64,000 nucleotides of DNA from Rhodospirillaceae bacterium (GTDB taxonomy: Bacteria > Pseudomonadota > Alphaproteobacteria > Rhodospirillales > Rhodospirillaceae). The stretch is taken from assembly GCA_004297485.1 (NCBI GenBank), contig SCTM01000096.1, positions 1 through 64,000 of the forward strand. Direction: 5' to 3'. The notes beneath the pieces are model-generated. The model saw only the letters and a list, made by a program, of their open reading frames with translations, made no database searches and was not told the DNA's origin. Positions within the stretch are counted from its first letter, which is position 1. Each line of letters starts with the position of its first letter. The position numbers and the translations under genes were made by a program. Positions 50,423 to 60,550 of the stretch are shown here, piece by piece.

Positions 50423-50938
50423 TCACTCCCGCTCCCACGTCACAAAACTGAACGCGGGCTGATCGCCCTCAGCGGCATGATCCTCCCGCGCCGTTTCGCG
50501 CCACGGCGGCGTAGGTACAAAATCGAACACCGCGTCGCCATCGTAAGCCCGGTGGACTTCGGTGAGGTAGATGCGCCGCACCTGGGGCAGACTCTGGCTA
50601 TAGAGCGTGCCGCCGCCGATCACCATGACTTCTTCGGCGCCGGTGCGATGCGCATCCTCGAAGGCGAGAGCAAACGCCGTCGGCAAGTCGGCAGCAACCT
50701 GCACCCCGTCCGCGTGCCAACCCGGCGATCCGGTCACCACAATATTTGTCCGTCGCGGCAGTGGCCGACCAATGGAATCATAGGTCTTGCGGCCCATGAT
50801 GATCGGTTTTCCGACGGTGAGCCGCTTGAAGTATTGAAGATCGGCGGAGATGTGCCAGGGCAGCTTGCCCCCCGACCCGATGATGCCGTTCTCAGCGCGG
50901 GCGACGATGAGGGCAATCCCGACAGCTGTGGGCTTCAT
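50423..50938 (-). CDS. folA: Dihydrofolate reductase
   Basis: GIIGSGGKLPWHISADLQYFKRLTVGKPIIMGRKTYDSIGRPLP. Confidence 0.96.
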   Translation of the reverse strand: MKPTAVGIALIVARAENGIIGSGGKLPWHISADLQYFKRLTVGKPIIMGRKTYDSIGRPLPRRTNIVVTGSPGWHADGVQVAADLPTAFALAFEDAHRTGAEEVMVIGGGTLYSQSLPQVRRIYLTEVHRAYDGDAVFDFVPTPPWRETAREDHAAEGDQPAFSFVTWERE

Positions 50939-51073
50939 GTCTCATGATCCATGGATAGGAGGGGTCGTTTGCAATCCAAGAGTAGGGGGCAGGCGTTGGA
51001 GATGATATCCTCGCCCACTGGGGGCGTCTGCTTCGAAGCTCGGGGATAATGGCTTCAACGGGAGGACACAGCT

Positions 51074-51376
51074 ATGAAGTACATATTAGCCTCACTTGTA
51101 CCGGTCGTGGCTTTGGCGTTTGTAGCGACAAGCGCGCTTGCCGCCGGTTGCGGCGATCCACCTGCGGCACCGCAAATGCCCGACGGCGCAACGATCACAA
51201 GCGCCGATATGGGAAAAGCCAGCGAGGCGATGGATGCCTATAGCCAGAGCTTTGACAAATGGCGGACCTGCACCATCACAGCGGTCAACAGCGCGGGCGA
51301 AGAGTACAACACCGCCGCCAAGGAATGGCAGACGCAAGTGACCGCCTATCAGAATCGCGCCAAGACCAAGAAGTAG
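51074..51376 (+). CDS. Small secreted hypothetical protein
   Basis: Signal peptide; GGAGG ribosome-binding site upstream; inserted on the opposite strand between thyA and folA. Confidence 0.6.
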   Translation: MKYILASLVPVVALAFVATSALAAGCGDPPAAPQMPDGATITSADMGKASEAMDAYSQSFDKWRTCTITAVNSAGEEYNTAAKEWQTQVTAYQNRAKTKK

Positions 51377-51382
51377 CCGTTT

Positions 51383-52177
51383 TCAAACGGCGACCTTGGC
51401 GGCGATATGCGGCAGAGGCACATAATTCTCAATGGCGATGTCGCCGTAGGCAAACCCGAAGATATCGGTCACCGCCGGATTGAGCTTGAGCGTCGGCAGG
51501 GCGCGCGGCGTTCGTTGCAACTGCTCCCGCGCCTGATCAAGATGATTGACGTAAAGGTGCGTGTCGCCCATGGCATGGACGAATTCGCCGGGCTTTAGGT
51601 TCGTCGCCTGAGCAATCATCGCCGTCAGCAGCGCATAAGATGCGATGTTGAAAGGCACGCCCAGAAAGATGTCGGCGCTACGCTGATAGAGCAGGCACGA
51701 CAGCCGCCCATCGGCCACATAGAACTGAAACAGACAGTGGCACGGTGGTAACGCCATGTGCGGCACGTCGGCGGGATTCCACGCCGTGACGATGTGCCGG
51801 CGGGAATCGGGACTTCGTTTCAGCCCTTCGACCACTTGTGCGATCTGGTCGATCTTGCCGCCGTCAGGCGTCGGCCAACTGCGCCATTGATAGCCGTAGA
51901 CCGGACCGAGTTCACCGTTGGCGTCGGCCCACTCGTTCCAGATGGAGACACCGTTTTCCTTGAGATAGCGGATATTGGTCTCGCCCTTCAGAAACCACAG
52001 CAGCTCATGGACGATGGATTTGACGTGCAGCTTCTTGGTGGTGAGCAGCGGAAACCCATCCGCCAGATCGAAACGCATCTGATAGCCGAACACGGAAAGC
52101 GTGCCGGTGCCCGTGCGGTCGGTCTTGCGGACGCCGCGAGTGAGAACGTGGTCGAGAAGGTCGAGATATTGCTGCAT
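51383..52177 (-). CDS. thyA: Thymidylate synthase
   Basis: [37 protein letters not shown]; start chosen at MQQYLDLL. Confidence 0.96.
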   Translation of the reverse strand: MQQYLDLLDHVLTRGVRKTDRTGTGTLSVFGYQMRFDLADGFPLLTTKKLHVKSIVHELLWFLKGETNIRYLKENGVSIWNEWADANGELGPVYGYQWRSWPTPDGGKIDQIAQVVEGLKRSPDSRRHIVTAWNPADVPHMALPPCHCLFQFYVADGRLSCLLYQRSADIFLGVPFNIASYALLTAMIAQATNLKPGEFVHAMGDTHLYVNHLDQAREQLQRTPRALPTLKLNPAVTDIFGFAYGDIAIENYVPLPHIAAKVAV

Positions 52178-52289
52178 GGCGCCGGTCGCTGTTGCGATAA
52201 TCACAACACCCTAATCAAAAAGCGTCGGCTTTTCCAATGGGTTGAGGTCCCTGGGTTTGCAAGCGGCTCACTTGCGCCTATATTGGGCG

Positions 52290-52605
52290 TGCCGCGCAAG
52301 CGGCTATGGCGCTAAACCTATTGTGAAATAAGCATAACGGACCCGGGGGCAGTGCCCGGCGCCTCCACCATCTCTTCCCGCCGCCACCGATTGCGGGACG
52401 TCACGGGGGCGAAACAGGCTCGACGTGTGCAGTAAAGACAGTAGTTGTTCCCGGCATGGTACCACCGTCATCGGGCCATTTGTAAAAGTGCCAACGACAA
52501 CGTTGCACTCGTTGAGGACGTTCGTCTCGCTGCCTAACGGCCGCTAGACTAAATGTCCAAAGCGCGGTTCGGAGGGCACCGGGCAACAGAAGCCCTCCAC
52601 TTTCT
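52290..52605 (+). ncRNA. ssrA: Circularly permuted two-piece tmRNA (acceptor piece ends CCA at 52370; coding piece starts at 52405)
   Basis: CCGGG-GGCAGTG-CCCGG T-arm, CGCCTCCACCA 3' end; GGGGGCGAAACAGGCTCGACG 5' end pairing with CGCCTCC including a G3-U70 wobble; tag frame GCC AAC GAC AAC GTT GCA CTC GTT GAG GAC GTT CGT CTC GCT GCC TAA (52490-52537) = ANDNVALVEDVRLAA. Outer ends approximate. Confidence 0.93.
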
Positions 52606-52893
52606 TTCTTCACGTCACGTCCTCTTCGGTTGCAACGGCCGTCACTCCCCGAGCAACGATCGGCACCTCCCGTGCGTTGACCTGTGTCTATTGGTGTAAA
52701 GACCGGCAGCCGCGCTGCAAAGACCGTCGCCTCCGGCGCGAATACCAATTGAACCGGCGCCCCATCCCGACGAAAATGAACGCTTGTGCTAGACGTTGGT
52801 GCGGGCCGGAGTTGGGGGTCGGGCGACAACGATGCATGAGCGCCCCGATGAACAAGAAGACCTCGAACCAGACGACCTGAGGAACGAAGCCAG

Positions 52894-53469
52894 ATGAACG
52901 TCACCAAGTTGAGCTACGAGAAAATGGTCGAGGACGCCTTGCGCGGCGTCCTGCGCCAGGCTTTGCAGATCACCGCAGCCCAAGGGCTGCCGGGCTCGCA
53001 TCATTTCTACATCACCTTCGACACCACGCATCCCGGCGTGAAGATCGCCGACACCTTGAAGACCCAGCATCCCAATGAAATGACTATCGTGCTCCAGCAC
53101 CAGTTCTGGGACCTGAAGGTCGCGCAGGATCAATTTGAGATCACCCTGAGCTTCTCGGGGGTTAGCCAGCGTCTTTTGATTCCATTCGCCGCCGTGACGG
53201 CCTTTGCCGATCCCCATGCCAAGTTCGGCCTGCAGTTCCATGTGGAATTCGAGGAGCGCACTGCGGCCGACGAAGAGCTGGACATGGAAGACGACGCCGA
53301 GGACGGCGACGGGGCGGAGCGCGAGGAACCCATGCCCGTGGATTCCGCCAAGGTCAGCCGCCAGATCAAGGGCCGCAAAACAACCCTGCGCCCGGTGACC
53401 GATGCCCCCGCCGAGAGCGGCGAAGAAGGCGCCAAGGTCGTGACCCTGGACGCATTTCGGAAGAAATAG
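52894..53469 (+). CDS. sspB: SspB-family ClpXP adaptor
   Basis: YEKMVEDALRGVLRQALQITAAQGLPGSHHFYITFDTTHPGV; VLQHQFWDLKV. Confidence 0.92.
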   Translation: MNVTKLSYEKMVEDALRGVLRQALQITAAQGLPGSHHFYITFDTTHPGVKIADTLKTQHPNEMTIVLQHQFWDLKVAQDQFEITLSFSGVSQRLLIPFAAVTAFADPHAKFGLQFHVEFEERTAADEELDMEDDAEDGDGAEREEPMPVDSAKVSRQIKGRKTTLRPVTDAPAESGEEGAKVVTLDAFRKK

Positions 53470-53485
53470 GTAGCAATAGCCGCCG

Positions 53486-53590
53486 CTGTCATCACCGGGC
53501 TTGTCCCGGTGATCCAGGGTTGCGAAACTCTTCCCGCGCAGAAAACTCCTGACTTTCTGCATGGCATGGAGTGGTAAGCGCTGGGACGAC
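53486..53590. repeat. REP-like element
   Basis: GTCATCACCGGGCTTGTCCCGGTGATCCA ... GCTGGGACGAC. Confidence 0.75.
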
Positions 53591-53653
53591 GATTGAGCCA
53601 AGTGCAACCGCCCCGCCCTTCAGAACAGAATAATATGTAGAACGGATATCCAC

Positions 53654-55264
53654 ATGCTTGACGCGGCCTTCTCCGAGATTTTTCCTCTCGCCCACGACAA
53701 CACGCCGTACCGCAAACTCGGCAGCGACGGCATCGCCGTCGAGAAATTCCGCGGCGTGGACATGGTGACGGTCGCGCCGGAAGCGCTCACCCGCCTTACC
53801 GCCGAAGCCTTTCGCGATCTCTCCCACCTGCTGCGGCCTGGCCATCTCAAGCAGCTGCGCGCGATCATGGATGATCCGGAAGCCTCCGCGAACGATCGTT
53901 TCGTCGCCCTGGAACTGCTGAAGAACGCCAACATCGCCGCGGGCATGATCCTGCCCATGTGCCAGGACACCGGCACCGCCATCATCATGGGCAAGAAAGG
54001 CCAGCGCGTGTGGACCGGCGGCGATGACGCCCAGGCCCTCAGCGCCGGCGTCGCCGAGGCCTACACCAAGCTCAATCTGCGCTACTCGCAGATGTCGCCC
54101 ACATCGCTGTTCGAGGAAAAGAACACGGGCAACAACCTGCCCGCCCAGATCGACCTCTACGCCGTGGACGGTGACGCCTACAAATTCATGTTCATGGCCA
54201 AGGGCGGCGGCTCGGCCAATAAATCGTTCCTGTTTCAGAAGACCAAGGCCGTGCTCAACCCGGCGGGTCTGAAGAAATTCCTGAACGAAGAACTGAGGCA
54301 CATCGGCACGTCGGCGTGTCCGCCCTATCACCTGGCGATTGTCATCGGCGGCACATCGGCGGAAATGACCCTTAAGACCGTGAAGTTGGCTTCTGCGCGC
54401 TATCTCGACGGTCTGCCCACGTCGGGCGGCCCCCACGGTCAGGCGTTCCGCGATCTGGCCATGGAAGCGGAAGTGCTGGAGATGACCCGCACCTTCGGCA
54501 TCGGTGCGCAATTCGGCGGCAAGTATTACTGCCACGATGTACGCGTGATCCGATTGCCACGTCATGGCGCGTCGTGTCCGGTGGGCGTGGGCGTATCCTG
54601 CTCAGCCGACCGCCAGGTGCTCGGCAAGATCACCCGCGACGGTGTCTACGTCGAACAGCTGGAAACCGATCCCGCCCACTACATGCCCGAGATCAAGGCC
54701 GAGAAGCTTGCCAGCGATGTAGTGAACATCGACCTCAACAAACCCATGGACGAGATTCGCAAAATCCTCAGCGGCTATCCCATCAAGACCCGCGTCAACT
54801 TGTCTGGTACTCTGATCGTCGCGCGCGACATCGCCCACGCCAAGTTGCAGGAACGCATCGACGCAGGCCAGGGCTTGCCCGAATACTTCAAGAAGCATCC
54901 GGTCTATTACGCCGGTCCGGCGAAAACCCCCACGGGCTACGCCTCGGGCGCGTTCGGTCCCACCACGGCGGGACGGATGGACTCATACGTGGATGCTTTC
55001 CAGGCTGCCGGCGGGTCGATGGTGATGTTGGCCAAGGGCAATCGCTCCAAAGCCGTCACTGAGGCCTGCAAAAAACACGGCGGTTTTTATCTCGGGTCCA
55101 TCGGCGGCGCAGCGGCCATGCTGGCCGAGAAATCCATCAAGAAAGTCGAAGTGGCCGAGTATCCGGAGCTGGGCATGGAAGCCATCTGGAAGATCGAAGT
55201 GGTCGACTTCCCGGCCTTCATCGTTGTCGACGACAAAGGCAATGATTTCTTTGCGCAGCTTTGA
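53654..55264 (+). CDS. Class I (Fe-S) fumarate hydratase
   Basis: [56 protein letters not shown]. Confidence 0.94.
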   Translation: MLDAAFSEIFPLAHDNTPYRKLGSDGIAVEKFRGVDMVTVAPEALTRLTAEAFRDLSHLLRPGHLKQLRAIMDDPEASANDRFVALELLKNANIAAGMILPMCQDTGTAIIMGKKGQRVWTGGDDAQALSAGVAEAYTKLNLRYSQMSPTSLFEEKNTGNNLPAQIDLYAVDGDAYKFMFMAKGGGSANKSFLFQKTKAVLNPAGLKKFLNEELRHIGTSACPPYHLAIVIGGTSAEMTLKTVKLASARYLDGLPTSGGPHGQAFRDLAMEAEVLEMTRTFGIGAQFGGKYYCHDVRVIRLPRHGASCPVGVGVSCSADRQVLGKITRDGVYVEQLETDPAHYMPEIKAEKLASDVVNIDLNKPMDEIRKILSGYPIKTRVNLSGTLIVARDIAHAKLQERIDAGQGLPEYFKKHPVYYAGPAKTPTGYASGAFGPTTAGRMDSYVDAFQAAGGSMVMLAKGNRSKAVTEACKKHGGFYLGSIGGAAAMLAEKSIKKVEVAEYPELGMEAIWKIEVVDFPAFIVVDDKGNDFFAQL

Positions 55265-55267
55265 GCG

Positions 55268-56026
55268 ATGCAGCCACCCAAAGCGGACACGTCTACTTTA
55301 TTTCAAGACAAAGCTGACCTGTACGCAGCGGCGCGTCCACTTTATCCCGTCGAACTCTTCGAATATCTCGCATCACTAACAGCGAAACGACATAAGGCGT
55401 GGGATTGCGCGACCGGAAACGGTCAAGCAGCTGTGGGGCTCGCAAAACATTTTCAACGCGTTGAAGCCACGGACATAAGCAACAACCAAATCTCCAATGC
55501 CTTCGCGCACGAGCGCGTAAGGTATTCAATACAACCGGGGGAAAAGACGGAGTTTCAAGACGGTGAGTTTGACCTGATTAATGTGGCTCAGGCGCTGCAT
55601 TGGTTCGAACTTCGTGAGTTCTGGACTGAAGTGCGGCGCGTACTGAAACCGGGCGGAACATTCGCGGCATATTGCTATGTATGGACACATGTATCGCCAC
55701 AAATAGATGAGGCCATCGAAACCCATATAAAGATACCAATCAGCAACTACTGGGCTCCGAATAACCGACTCTGCTGGGATGGTTACCGGACGATAGATTT
55801 TCCCTTCAATATGGTGGAGACACCCAAGTTCGAAATTGTGAGCCACTGGGATTTCGACCAGTTCATGAACTACATGCATACCTGGTCAGCGGTGCGGCGC
55901 TGCATGGACAAAGAAGGAACCTCATTTTTTGATCTCGCTGGTCAGAAAATTCTCGAGTTCTGGGGCAAATCAGACGCAAAGCGCGTGATCAGAACGCCTC
56001 TGCATGTTGTCGTTGGCAAAATTTGA
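55268..56026 (+). CDS. Class I SAM-dependent methyltransferase (methyltransf_11-like)
   Basis: AWDCATGNGQAAVGLAKHFQRVEATDISNNQISNA; visibly lower GC than its neighbours. Confidence 0.88.
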   Translation: MQPPKADTSTLFQDKADLYAAARPLYPVELFEYLASLTAKRHKAWDCATGNGQAAVGLAKHFQRVEATDISNNQISNAFAHERVRYSIQPGEKTEFQDGEFDLINVAQALHWFELREFWTEVRRVLKPGGTFAAYCYVWTHVSPQIDEAIETHIKIPISNYWAPNNRLCWDGYRTIDFPFNMVETPKFEIVSHWDFDQFMNYMHTWSAVRRCMDKEGTSFFDLAGQKILEFWGKSDAKRVIRTPLHVVVGKI

Positions 56027-56050
56027 TTTTGTACGGCGCGGACAAAGCTC

Positions 56051-56228
56051 CATTGTCATTCCCGCGCTTGTCGCGGGAATCCAGAGCGACGGAAAAGGAA
56101 GGCTGCCATGGATTCAAATTTCCGTGGCAGCTTATGGAACCACAAGCTCTGGACCCTCGGCCCGCGCGCGAAGCGCGCCTTTATTTGGAGAGCGAGCCTT
56201 CGCCCGCCGGGTGCGAGGGTGACGAACT
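56051..56228. repeat. REP-like composite element
   Basis: GTCATTCCCGCGCTTGTCGCGGGAATCCAGAG ... GGGTGCGAGGGTGACGA. Confidence 0.75.
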
Positions 56229-56243
56229 GAGTAGAACACATTC

Positions 56244-56873
56244 ATGGAACTCCTCTTCAACGGCCCCAAGAAATCATCTCTCACGATCGTGCTCGCTCAC
56301 GGCGCGGGGGCGCCCATGGATACGGCGTTCATGACGTTCTTCGCCGAGGGTCTGGGCAACGCCGGTTATCGCGTCGCGCGGTTTGAATTTCCCTACATGG
56401 CAAGCCGACGCACCGACGGGCGCAAACGTCCGCCGGATCGTCAGCCAGTTTTGCTCCAATCCTGGCAGGCCGTGATCGAGAAGCTGGCCCCCGCGCCGCT
56501 GGTCATCGGCGGCAAGTCCATGGGCGGGCGCATGGCCAGCCTGATCGCCGCCGATCCGGAATGCCCCGCGCATGTGCGCGGGCTGGTATGCCTGGGTTAC
56601 CCATTCTATGGCGCCGGCCGGAAAGACAAGCCGCGCACCGCGCACCTCGCCACACTCTCGCAGCCGACCCTCATCTGCCAAGGCACGCGCGACCCCATGG
56701 GCGACCGGGACTCCGTCACAGCCCTGAAATTATCCCATGCGATCAAGGTCCACTGGTGCGAGGACGGCAATCACGATCTCGTCCCGCGTAAGGCCTCGGG
56801 TCGAACAACCGAACAGAACTGGCAGGGAGCCCTTGACGCGGGCATCGCCTTCCTCGCACGCTTGGCAGGATGA
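56244..56873 (+). CDS. Alpha/beta hydrolase (KANL3/Tex30-like)
   Basis: [32 protein letters not shown] nucleophile elbow. Confidence 0.85.
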   Translation: MELLFNGPKKSSLTIVLAHGAGAPMDTAFMTFFAEGLGNAGYRVARFEFPYMASRRTDGRKRPPDRQPVLLQSWQAVIEKLAPAPLVIGGKSMGGRMASLIAADPECPAHVRGLVCLGYPFYGAGRKDKPRTAHLATLSQPTLICQGTRDPMGDRDSVTALKLSHAIKVHWCEDGNHDLVPRKASGRTTEQNWQGALDAGIAFLARLAG

Positions 56874-58267
56874 CCAGCAAGACGCGCACCGAGACCGATA
56901 GCATGGGCGCCATGGCGGTGCCTGCGGACCGCTATTGGGGTGCCCAGACCCAGCGCAGCCTGGAGAATTTCAAGATCGGCGGGGAACGCATGCCCCTGCC
57001 CCTTATCCGCGCCTTTGGCCTGCAGAAAAAAGCGGCGGCGTTGGCCAACAAAGCCCTGGGTGAACTCGATCCCAGTCTCGCCGACACCATCGCCACGGCC
57101 GCGCAAGAAGTGGCCGACGGTAAGCACGACGACGAATTCCCCCTGGTGGTCTGGCAGACCGGCTCCGGCACCCAGACCAACATGAACGCAAATGAGGTGA
57201 TTGCAGGCCGCGCCAACGAACTGTCGGGGCATGGCCGTGGCGGCAAGAGCCCGGTCCATCCCAACGATCACGTCAACCGCGGCCAGTCGTCCAACGATAG
57301 TTTTCCGACGGTGATGCATATCGCCACGGTGCTGGAGATCGAGCAGACATTGGCGCCCGCTCTCGAAAAATTGCGCGATGCCCTCATGGCCAAGGCGGCC
57401 GCCTTCGCCGACATCGTAAAGATCGGCCGCACCCATCTGCAGGATGCGACGCCGCTCACGCTCGGTCAGGAGTTCTCCGGCTACGGTGCCCAGGCCGCGT
57501 TCGCGGTGGAACGCATTCGCGCCGTCTTGCCACGGCTTATGGCCTTGGCCCAGGGCGGCACGGCGGTGGGAACCGGACTCAATACTCGGCGCCAGTTCGC
57601 AACGTTGTTCTGCGCCGTGCTCAACGGCCTGACTGGAAAGAACTTCCGTCCTGCGGCCAATGCCTTCGAGGCCCTCGCCACCCACGACGCCATGGTGGAA
57701 TGTGCCGGCGCGCTCAACACCCTCGCCGTTTCGTTCATGAAGATCGGCAACGATATTCGCCTGCTGGCGTCGGGTCCGCGTTCCGGCCTCGGCGAACTGG
57801 AGTTGCCCGAGAACGAGCCCGGTTCCTCGATCATGCCCGGCAAAGTCAATCCCACCCAGGCGGAAGCCCTGACCATGGTCTGCGCCCAGGTCATGGGCAA
57901 TTGCGTTGCCGTGGGCGTTGCCGGCTCCCACGGCCATTTGGAACTCAACGTCTTCAAGCCCGTGATCGCGCGCAACGTGCTGGAATCGATCCGGCTGCTG
58001 GCGGATGCGGTCACCAGTTTCACCGCCCATTGCATCGTGGGCCTGCGGCCCAACCGCAAGGCCATCGCGCAGCACGTCGAACGTTCGCTCATGCTCGTCA
58101 CCGCGCTGGCGCCGCACATCGGTTATGACAAGGCTGCCGAGATCGCAAAAACGGCGCACAAGAACGACCTGACATTGCGCGAGGCTGCCCTCAAACTCGG
58201 CTATGTGACCGGCGACCAATTCGACGCCTGGGTACGCCCCGCGGACATGATCGGCCCGGCACCGTGA
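56870..58267 (+). CDS. fumC: Class II fumarate hydratase
   Basis: [50 protein letters not shown] signature. Confidence 0.96.
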   Translation: MTSKTRTETDSMGAMAVPADRYWGAQTQRSLENFKIGGERMPLPLIRAFGLQKKAAALANKALGELDPSLADTIATAAQEVADGKHDDEFPLVVWQTGSGTQTNMNANEVIAGRANELSGHGRGGKSPVHPNDHVNRGQSSNDSFPTVMHIATVLEIEQTLAPALEKLRDALMAKAAAFADIVKIGRTHLQDATPLTLGQEFSGYGAQAAFAVERIRAVLPRLMALAQGGTAVGTGLNTRRQFATLFCAVLNGLTGKNFRPAANAFEALATHDAMVECAGALNTLAVSFMKIGNDIRLLASGPRSGLGELELPENEPGSSIMPGKVNPTQAEALTMVCAQVMGNCVAVGVAGSHGHLELNVFKPVIARNVLESIRLLADAVTSFTAHCIVGLRPNRKAIAQHVERSLMLVTALAPHIGYDKAAEIAKTAHKNDLTLREAALKLGYVTGDQFDAWVRPADMIGPAP

Positions 58268-58509
58268 CGGCATCATCTGGCGGCGCGAACGATGTCGCCA
58301 TTCGCAAGCGATCGGTGGAGATTGCCGGACACCGCACCAGCGTCTCCATCGAGCAACCGTTCTGGGACGCGCTCAAGGACTTGGCCGACCGGGGCGGACT
58401 GTCCGTCAACGAACTCATCACGCGGATCGACGGCGCACGCGGCAACAACCTGTCCAGCGCTATCCGAGTCTATGTGCTACGGGAGTTCCGCAAAGCTGGC
58501 GGCGCGTAG
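58264..58509 (+). CDS. Ribbon-helix-helix domain protein
   Basis: [44 protein letters not shown] start overlaps fumC stop. Confidence 0.8.
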   Translation: MTASSGGANDVAIRKRSVEIAGHRTSVSIEQPFWDALKDLADRGGLSVNELITRIDGARGNNLSSAIRVYVLREFRKAGGA

Positions 58510-58581
58510 TTTAAGATGTCGCCCTAGCGGGCGGTCTTCCGCTGCTTAACGTCAGATAGCGTTGTACGCCCATTATGGTCA

Positions 58582-59064
58582 GTGCCTATAATCACCGCAT
58601 GGGATAACCGGTTGCACGACCCGGCGGCTTTCATTCGAAATGGAGAAACCGACTTGGCACACCCCAACCATCAGATCGCCCGCAAGTTCTTTGCCGCATT
58701 TTTCACCGGCACCATACCCGACGACTTGCTGACCCCGGACATGCATGCGTGGACGACCTTGGGTCCCATGGACAAGACTGCATATCTGGGTGGCCTCAAA
58801 GCAGTCATTGCGTTGTTCAACGGCGGCCGCGCCACTTTCACCTACACTATCGACGCGGTGACCGCGGAGGACGACCGCGTGGTCGTGGAAATCCACTCCA
58901 ATGGCGCCTTCACTGATGGCGAGCCTTACGAGAACACTTACATTTTCGTGCTGAGAATCCGTGACGGGCGCGTCGCCTCCATCGCCGAGCATTTCAATCC
59001 CATACCGTTCATGAAGCAGATGTTGCCGCGCATGCAGCCGGAAATGGCAAAAGCATTGGCATAG
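58582..59064 (+). CDS. SnoaL-like / NTF2-fold protein
   Basis: Ketosteroid-isomerase-like pattern ending ENTYIFVLRIRDGRVASIAEHFNPI. Confidence 0.8.
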   Translation: MPIITAWDNRLHDPAAFIRNGETDLAHPNHQIARKFFAAFFTGTIPDDLLTPDMHAWTTLGPMDKTAYLGGLKAVIALFNGGRATFTYTIDAVTAEDDRVVVEIHSNGAFTDGEPYENTYIFVLRIRDGRVASIAEHFNPIPFMKQMLPRMQPEMAKALA

Positions 59065-59107
59065 GGATATCGGCGGACCGATCGGCACACCGACAGCGGG
59101 CCGAACT

Positions 59108-59809
59108 CTATTCCTCGGTCGGCATATGCATGTACATGGATTGGATGCCCACCCGTCCCGGCCCGGTGAACCGGTTGACGATGAAATTCATGCCGCCGAA
59201 CAGGCCGCTGCTGAGGCGATCGATCACCGTTTCCATGCGGACAGTGGGATCTTTGTAGAGCCAGCCGCCGGGTTCGATATCGATGGTTTCGCCGGGCGCT
59301 AGGATTTTCTCGAACACATTTCCATAGCCGTGAAGCCACAAGATGCCTTCGCGCTCTTGGGTATGGAACTTATCGACAAAGAAGCCGGTGCCGCCAAACA
59401 GCATCGTAGCGGCGCCGCGAACGCGCTCAAAAGTGTAATCGACGTCGGCAGTCGCGGCGAGGAACTGATGTTCGCGGACGTGCAGTTCGGTTCGTGCGGG
59501 CAGATGAATCGGCACGATATGACCCGCGCCGTCGCGGCTGAAGGCAATCATGCCGTTGCCGCTGGCCTCGGTGACAAAAATCTGCATCCCGGCGATAAGC
59601 CGTTTGAGCGCGCCTTTGACGGCCTTGAGAGCAATGCGAACCGCAGGGTGCTTCCACAGTAGAATATGATGCTCGAAATAGACCGGCGTTTTCGAAACAT
59701 CGACTGTCAAAACCGGAACGAGTTCGCCGTCGATGTGATATGTCACACCGCCGAAGGTTTCCGCGGCGGCCGAAGTCGGCATGAGACGTGGTAATTCCAT
59801 TATGGGCAT
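59108..59809 (-). CDS. TIGR00266/AIM24 family protein
   Basis: GSGNGMIAFSRDGAGHIVPI; GTGFFVDKFH; start at MPIMELPRL. Confidence 0.8.
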   Translation of the reverse strand: MPIMELPRLMPTSAAAETFGGVTYHIDGELVPVLTVDVSKTPVYFEHHILLWKHPAVRIALKAVKGALKRLIAGMQIFVTEASGNGMIAFSRDGAGHIVPIHLPARTELHVREHQFLAATADVDYTFERVRGAATMLFGGTGFFVDKFHTQEREGILWLHGYGNVFEKILAPGETIDIEPGGWLYKDPTVRMETVIDRLSSGLFGGMNFIVNRFTGPGRVGIQSMYMHMPTEE

Positions 59810-59997
59810 CCTCACTGCGAGATTTGAGCGCGACAATAATAGATGGTTTATCCTGGAATAACACAATCTAAGATAGAAAATATCATCGCCGTATCATTTG
59901 GCGCCCGCCGATGCGCCTAATCTTGCAATACTTTTCGCGTTTCAATCGTCCACTTCAGGATAGCGTTGGCAATCAAGCGGCAGCGAAGGAGTGAAAG

Positions 59998-60525
59998 ATG
60001 ATTTACGGCCGGCGGAATGATCTTTTAGCGATATTTTTTTGTCTGGCCGTTGTTGCGGTCGCGTTAGCCCTATCCACCGACCACGCTTTTGCCTTCGGCG
60101 CGTCCAGTTCCGAAGATGAGCATGTGGATAAATTCCGGGATGCCGAGAAGGCCGTCAAGGCCAAGGACTATAACCGCGCGGTTCAGCTCCTGCAGGACGT
60201 GCTCGCGGAGAATCCGAACAACGCCAATGCCCTCAACTATCTCGCCTTCAGCCAGCGCAATCTCGGTCAGCTGGATGACGCCATGAAGAATTACAACGCG
60301 GCACTGACAATCAAACCCGACCATAAGGGCGCGTTGGCGTATCAGGGTGAGTTGTACTTGATGTTGGGCAACCAGCCCGCCGCCCAGGCCAACCTGGATA
60401 AGCTCAGTCAGATCTGCAAACGCGGCTGCCAGGAGAAGGATGCGCTGGTCGCCGCGCTCGCGCACTACAACGAGGGACAATTCTTATCCAATGCGCCCGC
60501 GACGACACCGGGAACGGGTTATTGA
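59998..60525 (+). CDS. Secreted tetratricopeptide-repeat protein
   Basis: Signal peptide; NPNNANALNYLAFSQRNLGQLDDAMKNYNAALTIKPDHKGALAYQGELYLMLG. Confidence 0.9.
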   Translation: MIYGRRNDLLAIFFCLAVVAVALALSTDHAFAFGASSSEDEHVDKFRDAEKAVKAKDYNRAVQLLQDVLAENPNNANALNYLAFSQRNLGQLDDAMKNYNAALTIKPDHKGALAYQGELYLMLGNQPAAQANLDKLSQICKRGCQEKDALVAALAHYNEGQFLSNAPATTPGTGY

Positions 60526-60550
60526 TCGCCGAATTCATGGTCCAGGCGCA

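Noticed and set aside
52690-52755. Inverted TATTGGT / ACCAAT words downstream of the tmRNA
   Set aside because: Short and imperfect; could be chance or part of transcript structure.
56771-58276. 501-aa minus-strand ORF
   Set aside because: Antisense shadow of fumC, with no plausible protein motifs.
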